In this document: positions 12,315 through 23,693 of the stretch, piece after piece
How positions within the stretch are numbered: the stretch's first letter is position 1
Layout of the letters: the number at the start of each line of letters is the position of its first letter
NCBI GenBank assembly: GCA_021464525.1
Contig: JADRCO010000115.1
Location: 1-52,480 of the forward strand
Length of the DNA stretch: 52,480 nt
DNA from: Rhizophagus sp. LPA8_4_AMF
Taxonomy: Eukaryota; Glomeromycota; Glomeromycetes; Glomerales; Glomeraceae
Reading direction: 5' to 3'
The notes under the pieces: model-generated
Told to the model about the DNA's origin: nothing
Database searches by the model: none
Seen by the model: the letters and a program-made list of their open reading frames with translations, nothing else
Made by a program: the position numbers and the translations under genes

Positions 12315-12884
12315 ATGGGAACCGATTTAACGTTGGCCATAATGGCATTATCTGTATGTCTTTGGATAATTGTCACACACATTCAAAGTCCAGTTGAATT
12401 ATTGTTTCAATTGAATATTAACGAAAATAATTCGATAATTACGGTTCCGGATAATAATAATAATACATATTTAAATCTATATCAAGAAAATATTCCGATT
12501 AGATGTAAAGTTACAAAAGTGATTAAAAGTAAATTTATGAATGATGAGAATGAAATTGGAATAATTAATTTCTCACAATTTCCAAATGGAATTATTCAAG
12601 TTTCAGGAGAAATAAATAATGTTACTCAGCATGATTTTCCAAATTTTTATTTTGAAATTGAAGATTTCGATGATGATAAAGGTGCTAAAGGTGCTAAAAT
12701 TGTGATTGGAAATGATAAATTATTTATTAAAAGAGAAGGTGGAATTATAAATTTTATTTTTGTTACAAAGTTAATTTCAATCGATAATAAATGTAATCTC
12801 AATCAAAGTCATAGAAGGATGCGAAAGAATGTTATTGGAAAGAAATTTGTTGTATATATTAAAGACAATGATGAATTACATTAA
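12315..12884 (+). CDS. Secretory SOD-like protein lacking copper ligands
   Basis: The frame is open from 12210, but the start at 12315 gives a 189-residue protein opening with a hydrophobic stretch (about residues 5-24) that looks like a signal peptide or anchor; the longer form would bury it. After an Asn-rich stretch, residues 64-115 follow the first strands of Cu/Zn superoxide dismutase: IGIINFSQF, IIQVSGEINNV and then NFYFEIEDFDD, where the enzyme has GxIxFxQ, VVVSGSITGL and GFHVHEFGD. Near the end, NVIGKKFVVYIKDNDEL aligns with SIIGRTLVVHEKADDLG. At the copper-ligand positions (His-x-His and the His of VVHE) this protein has Tyr/Glu and Tyr. The zinc loop with its His cluster is missing or unrecognisable. 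It is probably a non-catalytic relative acting in the secretory space or wall. It lies about 520 bp after the membrane-protein gene on the same strand. The similarity is my own alignment and is distant. Confidence 0.5.
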   Translation: MGTDLTLAIMALSVCLWIIVTHIQSPVELLFQLNINENNSIITVPDNNNNTYLNLYQENIPIRCKVTKVIKSKFMNDENEIGIINFSQFPNGIIQVSGEINNVTQHDFPNFYFEIEDFDDDKGAKGAKIVIGNDKLFIKREGGIINFIFVTKLISIDNKCNLNQSHRRMRKNVIGKKFVVYIKDNDELH

Positions 12885-15800
12885 TTAATAATAAAGAAAT
12901 TTTTTTTTAACGAGGATATTTCTAATGAATTAGTCCTCGACTTATATTTCCGAAAATAAGAAAATAATTACCTTTATCAGAATTACAACGATTTTGGCCC
13001 ACATTATGATCCGGTGCTTATTACTGGAAATGTATAACTATCATAGTGTTTTCGCATTAAATTTGTTTGCCGAATAAAATAAATCCGAACTGGCTGCACG
13101 GTACCATTCGTTAATAATTTTATTCTAGCTGCAGTGTTCGTTCAATACTTCAATGTGAGATATTATTTTATCGTCAAAAATCACGTAACTGACGTAACAC
13201 ATAATCTTTGTTCAGAATTATATTTTAACTACTTAATGCGAGCCAGGATAATCTTTGCCAGAACTATGATGGTAACTTTTTAACTCGTGCCAAAATGATC
13301 TCGGCCAGAATTATGCTTAAATCCATAACCTTTATCTATTGCTATTTATTTTCTGTGAATTTTAATAACTTTATAATTAGATTTGTCATATTTGTTACAA
13401 AAATTAATTTTACGGATAGTGTATCATATATTTATAGCGGTTATCTTTTTCTCTTTGTGTATATCATTACTATATTCTATTTATTGATTATCGATCATTA
13501 AGTGTGACACAGTTAGAGACCAAATAATAAAATGCATGACTATATTAACGTAATATTAACAATATCATTATTATTTACTGGTTTTTTTTTGATAATTTCT
13601 AAATTCGTAAAATAAGTCATCTTATATGGAAATGATTGATCGTTTGTTAAAAAAAAAATTCTTTGGATAACGGATAAGATTTCATTACAAATTAAAATCG
13701 TTAATTAATTACAATTTACAAGTCCTACTAGAGTATAGACTAGAGTATAGTAGCAACTATTAATTGAATGTAATATATAAATCAATATCTTCTTTTCAAT
13801 CGATATCCCGCACGATTAAGTAAATTCATTTTATTTTGTATAAATCTGTTACAAAGATCAGACAAATAAGTGTAGAAAAGCTTTGTGTAGCTAATTTTAG
13901 GTTTATTTTTCGTATCGTAATGCTTGGCGTTTGATTATCGTACTTGAAACAGCATCCGTCAAAATAATTTAATGTATCATGATTCATATTGTTATTAATA
14001 CGGCATTTAATAATGATGCAATAACGCCAAACCTGCCATTTTATTTGGTTGATATTTCATAATGCATTCACTTTGTTCCAGCTATGTAAACACCTGCATC
14101 AGTTGTCTGGTAATACGATCCACAGCATTTATCGACATTAGAAAATATCCAAAATATTTTAGTAATCATGTTATAGATTTTTAGATTTTGATTATTAGTT
14201 ACATATACGCTATGCCCCTTTTAATAATACTTACGTTATTCCCATCGTATGCTTTATCGGTAGAAATTGAAGCCGAATGCTCTCTTTAAGGGTAACAAGT
14301 AATAAAGTAAAAAAACCGTAAATTGTATTAACAACCATACTGTATAATTCTGAACGTGATACCGCTTTAGTCACGTGATTACGTAAAGAGTTGACGATCA
14401 AGAAAAATTGTGTATAATTAATTTTAATTTTAGCTAACAGGGGATCGCTGATCCTTTGTTGGTTTTCTCTTCCCTTTTTCTTTTTTTTATCAAAGTGACG
14501 ATGCCTTGTTTATATCGCGTCTTAATTACTATTTTTTTTGATTACTTTTCGATTCTTGTATAAAGTATCTCTTTAATTTTAATAATTAAATTATACGTGA
14601 CTATTACAATTCCTTGGCATTTCTGTAAGCAATAAAATTTACTTCTATAGAATTAATAATAAATTTAAATATATATATATGGCATATTTGATGTATTTAA
14701 TTTTAAAACGGATCTACAATGCAGTTTTTAAATTTGGGGTTAAATCGAATTTTATTATTATATTTTAGATATCGAACCAAGTTAAATTTTGACTAATAAG
14801 TTTTTGATTCAAAAAATTAATAATCAATTAAAAAAATCCTAAAATAAGTTACGATATTAAAATATTCATGTTACCTAAATTTTTTAAAATATATATGAAT
14901 TTTTATTGTGTAATCACTGCTGTAATGTTCTAGATGTTCTGATTAGATTGGAATTTTTTTTTTTTACTGTAATTAGATTTTCTTTATTATTTCATAAATT
15001 AGAATAATAATATATATAGTTATTATCAATATATAATAATATATACGGATTACTTAAATATTAAATTTGTTTGCCTACGATCTTTAATGTATTTAATATC
15101 AATTTTTAAACTGTATCACATTTAACGATCTTTTACAATTATTTAATGAAATATAGTAATGATATACAAATTCGGATAAAGTGTAGGTGTAAACTTAAAA
15201 TAATAGAAAAACTAAAAATAAATTTACTGTAAATAGTGATAATATTTTGATAATGGTAAATACTATTATGGCAAAAAATTGGGCGATGAATAAATACAAT
15301 ATCTAATTTTTATTTCATATGATTTATTATTTATCATTATTTTTTTTTTCATTATACTTAATAAAGTGTATGTATAAAAAAAGAAAAATTCTGGAAATTA
15401 TATATTTAAAATTGAATATTAAAAAAATGATATATATGAACCATTTTTAAGATTTATTCATTATTTAAAATCAAATACCAGATAGTACGCGTTATGATGA
15501 GTTTGCCGCTTCCATAAAAATATAAAGTAATTGATTTCGCTATGGCATTTTACCCATTACTAACATAATGAAATAAGTTAAATATTTAGCTCAGCAGCTT
15601 TAATTATTAAATGTTCGGTACGACGGTACGTGATCTTGATCATTCAAATATTGGCATTCTCACATAATAAATTTTAAGCTTTTGGAAAAAAATTGATTCG
15701 AGCGTTTCCCTTAATGTAATTGGTTAGTGATGCCCAATCATTACGAGTTTACGACCAACTTAAGATTGCGCGCGACTAACGTTAAGTAAGGAATTTCCTT

Positions 15801-16554
15801 TTTATGATAGCATCACCTCGGTAAATAAAGTGTCTCTATTTTATCAGGATTATGAAACTTATAATAAGGGTCGCTCTTTTGTTATTCGAATTTTACTTTA
15901 TATGAAATATACAGTGTGACTGAGAAAAAAGGAGTATGATTCAAGTATCAACAAATAGATACACTTATTAATTTAACTTGCGCTAAAGCGTTGGGACTTC
16001 AACCAGCTTGATTTAGAATGGTGTACTGAATGCATTGGTCTATAAAAATTTTCAATAATTTAATATTTGAAAAGTATACAAGATCTTAATAAATTCACTT
16101 TCAAAATACTTATAAAATTCTGTTCGAAATATCGTGATAATCTTTCCATTTTTATTCTAACTATATTTGAAATAGATCCATGTGAATAAATAGCCACACT
16201 GAAATGGGGATAAATCTAAGTATTAAAATAATCATTTTTAAATTGTCAACTAATTTCAAAATTTATTATAGTTATTTATTATGAAACCGTTAAGTGCTTG
16301 ACCGATCTCATTTTATATTCCATCAATGATCGCTAAAATTTTTATCCAATTAGATTAGCGTAACTCATAAGTCACTTCATATTTTTGTCCATCGAGAATA
16401 GATTGATCTGTCAACTTAATTTCTGACTAATTAAATTTTTCATTGCCAACTTATTGTTTAGTATTTTTACGTTCATTTTCTGAGATAGATTCTAATAAAT
16501 CTTCCCTGATAGATGATCATTTTTCTTAAAAATCTAACATGTGATCAATTTTCT
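12885..16554. other. AT-rich spacer
   Basis: No gene is supported. Small features are a tandem CTAGAGTATAG pair near 13730-13752 and repeated degenerate phrases around GCCAGAATTATG and GCCAGAACTATG at about 13230-13320. A 68-codon hydrophobic frame at 13295-13501 is probably chance. Confidence 0.4.
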
Positions 16555-16977
16555 TTTGTAGAGGCTTCTTCATTAATTCATACTAACACTCCAGTTCAAA
16601 AAAAAGTATCGGTATATCAAAATTTATAAGTTTGATAATTGATATAACAGATAACGATTTTATATGTTCATATATAAAGATAAAATAAAAAAAAATCGCT
16701 TTATCGTGAAATTCGCTGTGATTATTCATTTGAAATAATTTGTTTAGAAAAACTAAACAATCAAGTTGTAAAGGTAATATTAAAAAAAAAAAAATTAAAT
16801 AATCCACATCATACACTTATATCAATAATGGTACCAGATCCATCATATACAGAAAAATTATTACAAGATGAACAATCCCGATTAGATAAAACATCAACAC
16901 ATATATAAGAAGAAAAAGAAAAAATTTATATGCAATCAATAACGTTGTTAAAAAAGCAATTGTATTTATTTTTTTAA
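16555..16977 (+). pseudogene. Decayed exon fragments, unidentified
   Basis: After an acceptor-like TTTTGTAG, the plus strand reads EASSLIHTNTPVQKKVSVYQ before stopping. At 16828 a frame reads MVPDPSYTEKLLQDEQ, then RLDKTSTHI, a TAA, and then EEKEKIYMQSITLLKKQ in the same frame. The pieces look like exons of a once-working gene with charged, helical segments, but I cannot name it. They adjoin the truncated oxidoreductase copy and lie near one arm of a direct repeat (16640-16790). Confidence 0.3.
16640..16790. repeat. Direct repeat, left arm (partner at 18340-18512)
   Basis: TATGTTCATAT, then TCGCTTTATC, TGAAATTC and ATCAAGTTGTAAA occur in the same order at 18340-18512 with moderate divergence. 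The two arms flank the truncated oxidoreductase copy. Confidence 0.55.
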
Positions 16978-17162
16978 TGTGACAATATTAAATTTACATT
17001 TTATATTTGATTTTTAACATTGATTTCGTGTTTAATTGATTAAATTTCATAAATTTTTATTGGATAATATAATATACGGTTCATTTAAAATTTAAAATTT
17101 GAAAAAATTTACATACTATAAAGTATATATATAAAAAAATAATTCTTAAAAATATTTAATAC

Positions 17163-17936
17163 ATAATGGAAGATGACAGCACCTTTTCTGAAAAAAACAT
17201 TGGGATCATATTTTCTTTTCAATTCTTTCAATTTTTCATAATTTTTACCAATACATTTTTCAATATCTCTTCATTTTTATATACATGTTCCATAAATTAA
17301 CATAATGAGATTTACCACCATCTATATTAAAAATACTTTGAATATTTTTTCCCTAATTATAAATGATTTTATCATTGTGTTTTAGTTTTCCATCTTTGAA
17401 TTATAATTACGTTATAAAATTGTTTACGAGGATGAAATGCTGTAGAATCAGAAGGTATTGCAGCAATTTTTTTGCCATCAATTAAATCAATTGCGATATA
17501 TGTGTAAGTGGCTTCCGGATTTTCATTTGTAAAAATCATAGGCTTCACGAACACTTGAGATATTAAAATGATTAATTTGCGCGTTGAGTACTGCTTTACG
17601 AATTCCATAGTTGGAAGATTCATCCAATAACATATTTAATTTGGGATATGGAATACGTTCTACTTTTTCAAATATTGGTTCACCACATTCATAAATAATT
17701 GAAAATTTTTTTCGAAAAACTTGTTCCGATGGACCATCAGAAAAGAACACGAATTTGATGATTGGCTAAAAAGAATCAAAAACGTAAATATCTGCGTTGT
17801 AATATATATCGTATATAAGCTTATTAAGCTAGGATATAATATAAATACCTTATCTTCTGTAGGGAGTCTATTAATGATAAAGGTGATATTTTCATCAGTC
17901 CCACGATTTTTAAGCCATGATTTAGTGGCTTAAAAA
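17163..17936 (-). pseudogene. Truncated FAD-linked oxidoreductase copy (BBE end only)
   Basis: This segment closely matches 20862-21645 of the longer copy downstream: the end of exon 1, the short intron and the BBE-like C-terminal exon. It reads [34 protein letters not shown] and similar strings in more than one frame. Homology stops at about 17936 and resumes at about 17990 with sequence matching the region upstream of the longer copy (about 22565-22780). So about 900 bp, including the whole FAD-binding domain and the start codon, has been lost. It cannot make a flavoenzyme. It does retain a Lys codon (AAA) where the longer copy has a stop (TAA), which makes it useful for comparison. Confidence 0.8.
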
Positions 17937-18339
17937 GTTCATTAATTATAGTTACTAATTCGGAAACCATTTGATTGATTTCGTTACTTTGGAAAAAAGT
18001 AAAAAAAAATTGATGACAACATGAGATGAGATATAGTTTAATATAATATAGTTTGGTATATTATGATTTATTAGCAGCCTATCATACATAGTTCATGAAA
18101 AAACCAAATTTGTCAAAGTACAGGATTTACGTCATGCATACAGTATTAAAGGCACGTATTCGTAGCTTAAAAATAAAAATAATAATACCTGATTAGTGAA
18201 CGAAAAAAAGTTACGTTATAAAAAATTTTCTGGGAAAAACTGACAAATAATCATTTTCTAGTCTTTTATTCAAAAAAAAAAAACCCAGACATGTGATCAT
18301 TAATTCAATTACACGATGAACCTTCCGGTTCAATGAAAC

Positions 18340-18512
18340 ATCGTTATAACGATTTTTATATGTTCATATGTAAAGATAAAAGCTTAGTAAATCGCTTTAT
18401 CTTGAAATTCATTATATCACATAGTGTTCTGACTGTAATTACTCATTTGACAAAATAATTTGATTCAAAAATTTTTAACGATCAAGTTGTAAAAGAAATA
18501 TACAATTAAGTA
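18340..18512. repeat. Direct repeat, right arm (partner at 16640-16790)
   Basis: Second copy of the roughly 150-bp sequence described at 16640-16790, in the same orientation. It is slightly longer because of short insertions. Confidence 0.55.
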
Positions 18513-18530
18513 ATACTTAAATGTAATATT

Positions 18531-18685
18531 ATGTTAATGACAAATATTAATAATATTTATTATTAAAAATCATGAAATGTATTTTTATTAATATGACAGA
18601 TATTAATAATATTTATTATTAAAAATGAAATGTATTTTTATATTAATATTACAAATATTAATAATATTTATTAAAATTATGAAAT
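18531..18685. repeat. AT-rich tandem repeat, three units of about 60 bp
   Basis: The phrase ATATTAATAATATTTATTA occurs three times, with ATGAAATGTATTTTTA between the units. The last unit is incomplete. Confidence 0.65.
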
Positions 18686-18929
18686 TCACGAGTTCCTTAA
18701 TAAAATACCTTACTTTTTTTTTAAATTGAATTTAAAAAGATTTCTATGCCAAGCTAAAAAAGAACAAGTAAGACCTAAACAAATTTATTTTAAAATTAAT
18801 AAACGTAAAATCTTTTAACCATATATATGTCCTTATGTCCTTGAATATAATTTATCCAATCAATTTTATATAGCAATAATATTAGCACGCGCACTAATCT
18901 TAATGATAGTATCATAATACTGTTATTGA

Positions 18930-19125
18930 ACAGGGCTATATCGGTCTTCGACAAATACTTTTGGGGTCCGTTCAATATTATTTTGATTCACCGACAATAT
19001 TTCACCGACAATCAACTTACCGACAGAGTTCACCGAAAATCATTTCGCCGACAGAATCATTTTACCAACAGGGCTATATCGCCGAGAATCATTTTACCTA
19101 AAATCATTTCACCGAATTTCATTTT
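18930..19125. repeat. Degenerate minisatellite, CACCGACAATCATTT-like units
   Basis: Units resembling TTCACCGACAATCATTT recur with substitutions (CACCGACAATATTT, TACCGACAGAGTT, CACCGAAAATCATTT, CGCCGACAGAATCATTT, CACCGAATTTCATTT). AGGGCTATATCG occurs near the start (18932) and again at about 19070. The 77-codon frame across it reflects the periodicity and is unlikely to be a gene. Confidence 0.6.
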
Positions 19126-20639
19126 TTTAATTTACTTGATCAGCTTCACAAACTATTAAACTGATATTTTTTTTTTTCTAATATTTTTCATAACTAATTT
19201 TAATGTTGGGAGTATTTATTTATGTTACATGTTAAATACATTATTTTTTTATTCAGAATAAATACATTAAGCATTTAAGTGTTTATAGACAGTATTGTGA
19301 TATGAAATTTTACGTTATACGTTGAATAAGCTAAATATTTCGTATATTATATTAGGAAATAATATTTAACAAAAAATACAAAAAAATTATCAATGAATCT
19401 TTTAGATTATTCATTTAGTATTTATCGGTGAAATACCCTATTATTTAATCATTTAATCTAAACTAATATTGTAGCGTGTTTTATAATATCATTTTGATTT
19501 TGATTCTGTATTATTAAATTTATTTCAATTTTTAACCACTAAATGTTGTTAGTAAATCTATCTAATTATAAAACTAGCTAGGTTAAAATATTTACTATAA
19601 TGAATCGTTCGCTTATTTTGCGCGTTAATTATTCAATCACACGATCTGAGAATATTGGCCCATATTTACGAGCCGTATATCTATTAATTGTGTATTCAAT
19701 TGTAGATAATAAAAAGACATTGAAGATTTATAAATAGATATAAGAAATTTACTTGATAATTATTATTTTCAATGGTTGGCTTTATTTGTTATTTTCCGCG
19801 GGATCCGTACAAAATCCCGAAAAATTGGCCGGTATTAAGCATAATGCTGCCCGGTTCTGGATTTTCGGGATTATGAGTTTCGGGATTTCGTACCGGATCC
19901 ATTTTCCGCGTGTAAAATTCACAAAGAAATTTAAAAATTTTTGTTACGGTTCTTTTCGTTTTTATACTAGCGATAAAGTACTCCAGCCTACCACAAAGGG
20001 ATGCTAAGCAGGATAAAAAATAAGGCACAATTATACCAAAATTAAATACGGGTATTTTGATAACAAACCTACCCAAAGGACTGTTCTTAAAAAAAGAAGA
20101 AATTATAATAATTGCAAATTTTCCTTAGTTTATTTAAAGTTTTTTTTAAAAAAAAAAAATTGCAAGCGACCTCGTTTTTTTGAGAATGAATTGAATGAAG
20201 AAAATATAATTTTTTAAATGGCATGTTATATCAGGTAACGTACGCTATTTACCAATCAGAAAAACTGTTTTTAACTGCTTTCTCAAAATAATACAACCAT
20301 TTTTAGATTATTTACTAGGACTCATTAGAAATTGATTATTAAAAAGAAATCTTTCCATTTTACGAATACAAATATAATTTCTGTCGCATTAGTTCCACAT
20401 CTTTTTAGTTGTTGTTCCTTGAGATTCTATTTTATATATCCAATCTGTTGAGTAAGTTCCAGAGACCAGAGTAACCACAAAAAAAATTTATGAATGATTG
20501 AACTTGGAGAATGAGTTATTTACGTAAGCGAAAATCCCAAAACTTCAATAAACAGGATAATTAACGCTTAAAAAAACTTTTAGGTAGAGGTAGAAAGAAC
20601 GTAATGAAAACTCAATAAGACAAATAAGATAATGATAAT
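19126..20639. other. Spacer with one palindromic GC-rich element
   Basis: No gene is supported. At about 19796-19910 a GC-richer block contains an imperfect inverted repeat: GGATCCGTACAAAATCCCGAAA on one side and TTTCGGGATTTCGTACCGGATCC on the other, each with CCGCG outside. Overlapping open frames on both strands (19753-20076) follow from this palindrome rather than from coding. Confidence 0.45.
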
Positions 20640-22790
20640 ATATGCAACATTTATATTTTATATTGATTTTTAAAATTGATTTCGTTTTAATTGATTTGTC
20701 AAATTAAGAAATTACAAATATCATAATCTTTTAATGAATAAATGATTTTTATTAGATAATATAATATATAAAATATACATTTAAAATTTAAAACATGAAA
20801 CATTTACATACTATAAAGTATATATATAAAAAAATAATTCTTAAAAATATTTAATACATTATGGAAAGATGACAGCACCTTTTCTGAAAAAAACGTTTGG
20901 ATCATATTTTCTTTTCAATTCTTTCAATTTTTCATAATTTTTACCCCAAACATTTTTCAATGTCTCTTCATTTTTATATACTTGATCCGTAGTAGTATCC
21001 ACAAAATTAACATAAAGAGATTAATCCCCATCTTTATTAAAAATACTTTGAATACTTTTTGACCAATTATAAACAATTTTATCATCATGTTTAGTTTTCC
21101 ATCTTTGAACTATAGCCACGTTATAAAATTGTTTACGAGGATGAAATGCTGTAGAATCAGAAGGTATTGCAGCAATTTTTTTACCATCAATTAAATCAAT
21201 TGCAATATGCGTTTGAGCGGCTCCCGGATTTTCATTTGTAAAATTAACATAAGAATCATAGGCTTCACGAACGCTTGAGATATTAACATAATCAATTTGC
21301 GCGTTGAGTACTGCTTTACGATCTCCATAGTCGGAATCTTCACTCAATAACATATTTAATTGGGGATATGGCATGCGTTCTACTTTTTCAAATATTGGTT
21401 CACCACATTCATAAATAATTGAAAATTTTTTTCGAAAAACTTGTTCCGATGGATCATCAGAAAATAATATGAACATGATGGTTGGCTAAAAAGAATAAAA
21501 AACGTAAATATCTGCGTTGTAATGTTATATCGTATAATAAGCTAAGATATAATATAAATACCTTATTTTCCGGAGGGAGTCTATTAATGATAAAGACGAC
21601 ACTTTCATCAGTCCCACGGGTTTTAAGCCAGGTATTAGTGGCTTCAATGGCCGAATCTAATTTTTCAGCAGGAAATGCTAAGAAACCGCCGACAATTTCT
21701 TTTTGTTCATGAGCTTTAAAAATAAATTCATAAACAACACCAAAATTAATTCCGCATCCTCTAATCGCCCAAAATAAATCTTCATTCTTGTTGGCTGATA
21801 ATTCTCTTACTTCTCCATCTGCAGTAACTATTGTAGCTCCCATCAAATTATCAACTGTTAATCCATGTTTACTTGTTAAATAACCAAAACCACCTCCTAA
21901 TGATAATCCACCAATTCCTGTATGGTGAACTATACCTCCTACGGTAGCTAACCCATATTTCCAAGCTTCACTATCAACTTCACCGAACAATGCACCTCCT
22001 TGAGCATAAATTAATTTCTTTTCAGTATCAACTCTTACTTTATTTAATTTTCTCAAATTTAATACTACTCCTCCTTCAGAACTCGAGCTACCAGAAGTTG
22101 AATGACCACCACAACATACAGCAAAATCCAAATTATTTTTATTAGCAAAATTAACAGTTTTAACGATATCACTAAGACATGTCGCTTGAACAACAATTCC
22201 TGCTTTTCTAATTGAGTTATCAGCCCATCTCAATATACTCTCTTCATATCCTTCATCACCTTCTGTTAATACTTTAGTAGTATTTTTGTCAAATGATTCT
22301 TTAAATTTTTGAACTTCGTTAGGATCAATATCTTTTATCAATTTTTTTGGTGGATAACTCATGTTCGAAGATTTAATATATTTTTGATTTGATTATTTTT
22401 TAAATTTGAATGAAATATTTTATTTCACGAAAAAGAAATTTCATCGAGAGAAGTTCGACCAGGCCAAGTTTATTTATTTTTAATTCCTAGCGTTAATCTG
22501 TATCATACAAAGTTCAATTATGCTTACTAATGCGGGAAAACATCCGATAACCATTATACTTTAGATACTTCAGAAAAGTAAAAAGTTTATCTGTAGTATG
22601 ACAACATAATATGAGGCTATGGTTTAATATGATATGATCTTAACATAGTTGTCATAAAAAAACCAAATTAGTCAAAGTACAGAATTTCTGGTTATGTCAT
22701 AACACATATTACGTCATGCATACGAGTACCATTAAAAGTTTTTTGAGGCACGTTTTCGTAGTTTAAAAATAATAATTATTAAATAATAGT
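20640..22790. repeat. Segmental duplication, longer copy (partner about 16975-18200)
   Basis: Sequence on both sides of the oxidoreductase is shared with the 17-kb region. Downstream, ACTATAAAGTATATATATAAA with surrounding sequence matches 17110-17160. Upstream, AACCAAATT.GTCAAAGTACAG and TACGTCATGCATAC match 18100-18145. The duplicated unit therefore covers the gene plus flanks, in the same orientation, about 3.7 kb apart. Confidence 0.75.
20859..22362 (-). CDS. FAD-linked oxidoreductase (BBE-like), shortened by an in-frame stop
   Basis: Exon 1 (22362-21562) and exon 2 (21485 onward) flank a 76-bp intron (phase 0). Residues about 50-215 form a PCMH-type FAD-binding domain. CCGGHS supplies the His for covalent FAD attachment (His87). 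[15 protein letters not shown] and [12 protein letters not shown] match the conserved core. No Cys occupies the second flavin-linking position of bicovalent members. Exon 2 carries the BBE-like substrate domain. Translation stops at 21021-21023 after 421 residues. The same frame then continues to 20859 with [13 protein letters not shown] and [12 protein letters not shown], the usual family ending, so a TAA replaces a codon about 53 residues before the expected end. Comparison with AAA in the truncated copy at 17163-17936 suggests a recent point change or a sequence error. Expected chemistry is flavin-dependent oxidation of a sugar or alcohol-type substrate; the specificity is unknown. Confidence 0.8.
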
Positions 22791-22930
22791 AACTGATTTT
22801 ATCCTATAAAGGAAAAACTTCGATAAATTATCATCTTCATAAAAAAAATATATATATAGTTAGTAAACAAATAACTAAAAATGTGAACGTAGGTTATACA
22901 GTATTTGTTCGTTTTTAAATATTGTACAGT

Positions 22931-23693
22931 GCGCATGATTTAGAATCATTGCCACCAGGTGATTTGCAAAAATAATTATTTTATTATTTCATTTTTTTTT
23001 TTTAGAAATTCTAATTAGAAAACTAAAAAGAACCCAATTAAATAACAAGTTGCTAAATTAATCCCATAGAAAAGTACGCGTAATTACTCCTTCTCTCATA
23101 AATGATCATCTTTGACCTCTTACGAATACGGACCGCTGCATGTTTACTCGATTTCGGACCGCAGGTTGTCCAATAGTTATTCCGTCTCATCATAGTTTAA
23201 CGACATGTCGGACCGCAGTAGCCGCAGTCATTTGAAAAATAATTTTAAAACTGCGCCACACAAATAACGCTATTCTTATGTGGTGTCATCCTCTACAACA
23301 GTAGTAATCGCATGATTTTAGAACCAGGTGATGTGCAAAAATAATTTTTTATTTTTTCATTAGTAACGAACATGCATATCCCAAGTTCTAATTTAAATTT
23401 TTTTTTTCTTTTTTCTTTTTTTTTTTTAGAAATAAAGTCCGAAACCCATTTTTCTAATTAGAAAACTAAAAAGAACCAATTAAATAACAAAGTTGCTAAA
23501 TTAATCCCATAGAAAAGTACGCGTAATTACTCCTTCTCTCATCAAATATAATAAATGATCATCTTGATCTCTTTCGAACCAATCATTCAATCAAATCGCT
23601 GCATGTTTACTAGTTTAACGTCATTGCGGACCGCAGTAACCGCAGTCATTTGAAAAATTAATAATTATAAAACTGCGCCACACAAATACCGCT
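22931..23693. repeat. Tandem duplication, two units of about 340 and 385 bp
   Basis: Unit 1 (22931-23271) and unit 2 (23309-23693) share, in order, CAGGTGAT.TGCAAAAATAAT, AATTAGAAAACTAAAAAGAAC, ATCCCATAGAAAAGTACGCG, GCTGCATGTTTACT, CGGACCGCAGTA.CCGCAGTCA and ACTGCGCCACACAAAT. They lie about 0.57-1.33 kb upstream of the oxidoreductase start codon. They hold several CGGACCGC motifs in otherwise AT-rich DNA. A promoter-proximal regulatory role is possible but not shown. Confidence 0.75.

Noticed and set aside
13295-13501. Short hydrophobic ORF
   Set aside because: Composition matches the AT-rich background; no signal peptide boundary, partner exon or promoter.
17721-17933. 70-codon plus-strand frame over the truncated oxidoreductase copy
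   Set aside because: Antisense shadow of the decayed coding sequence.
19753-20076. Open frames on both strands of the same segment
   Set aside because: Explained by the palindromic GC-rich element; the two frames mirror each other.
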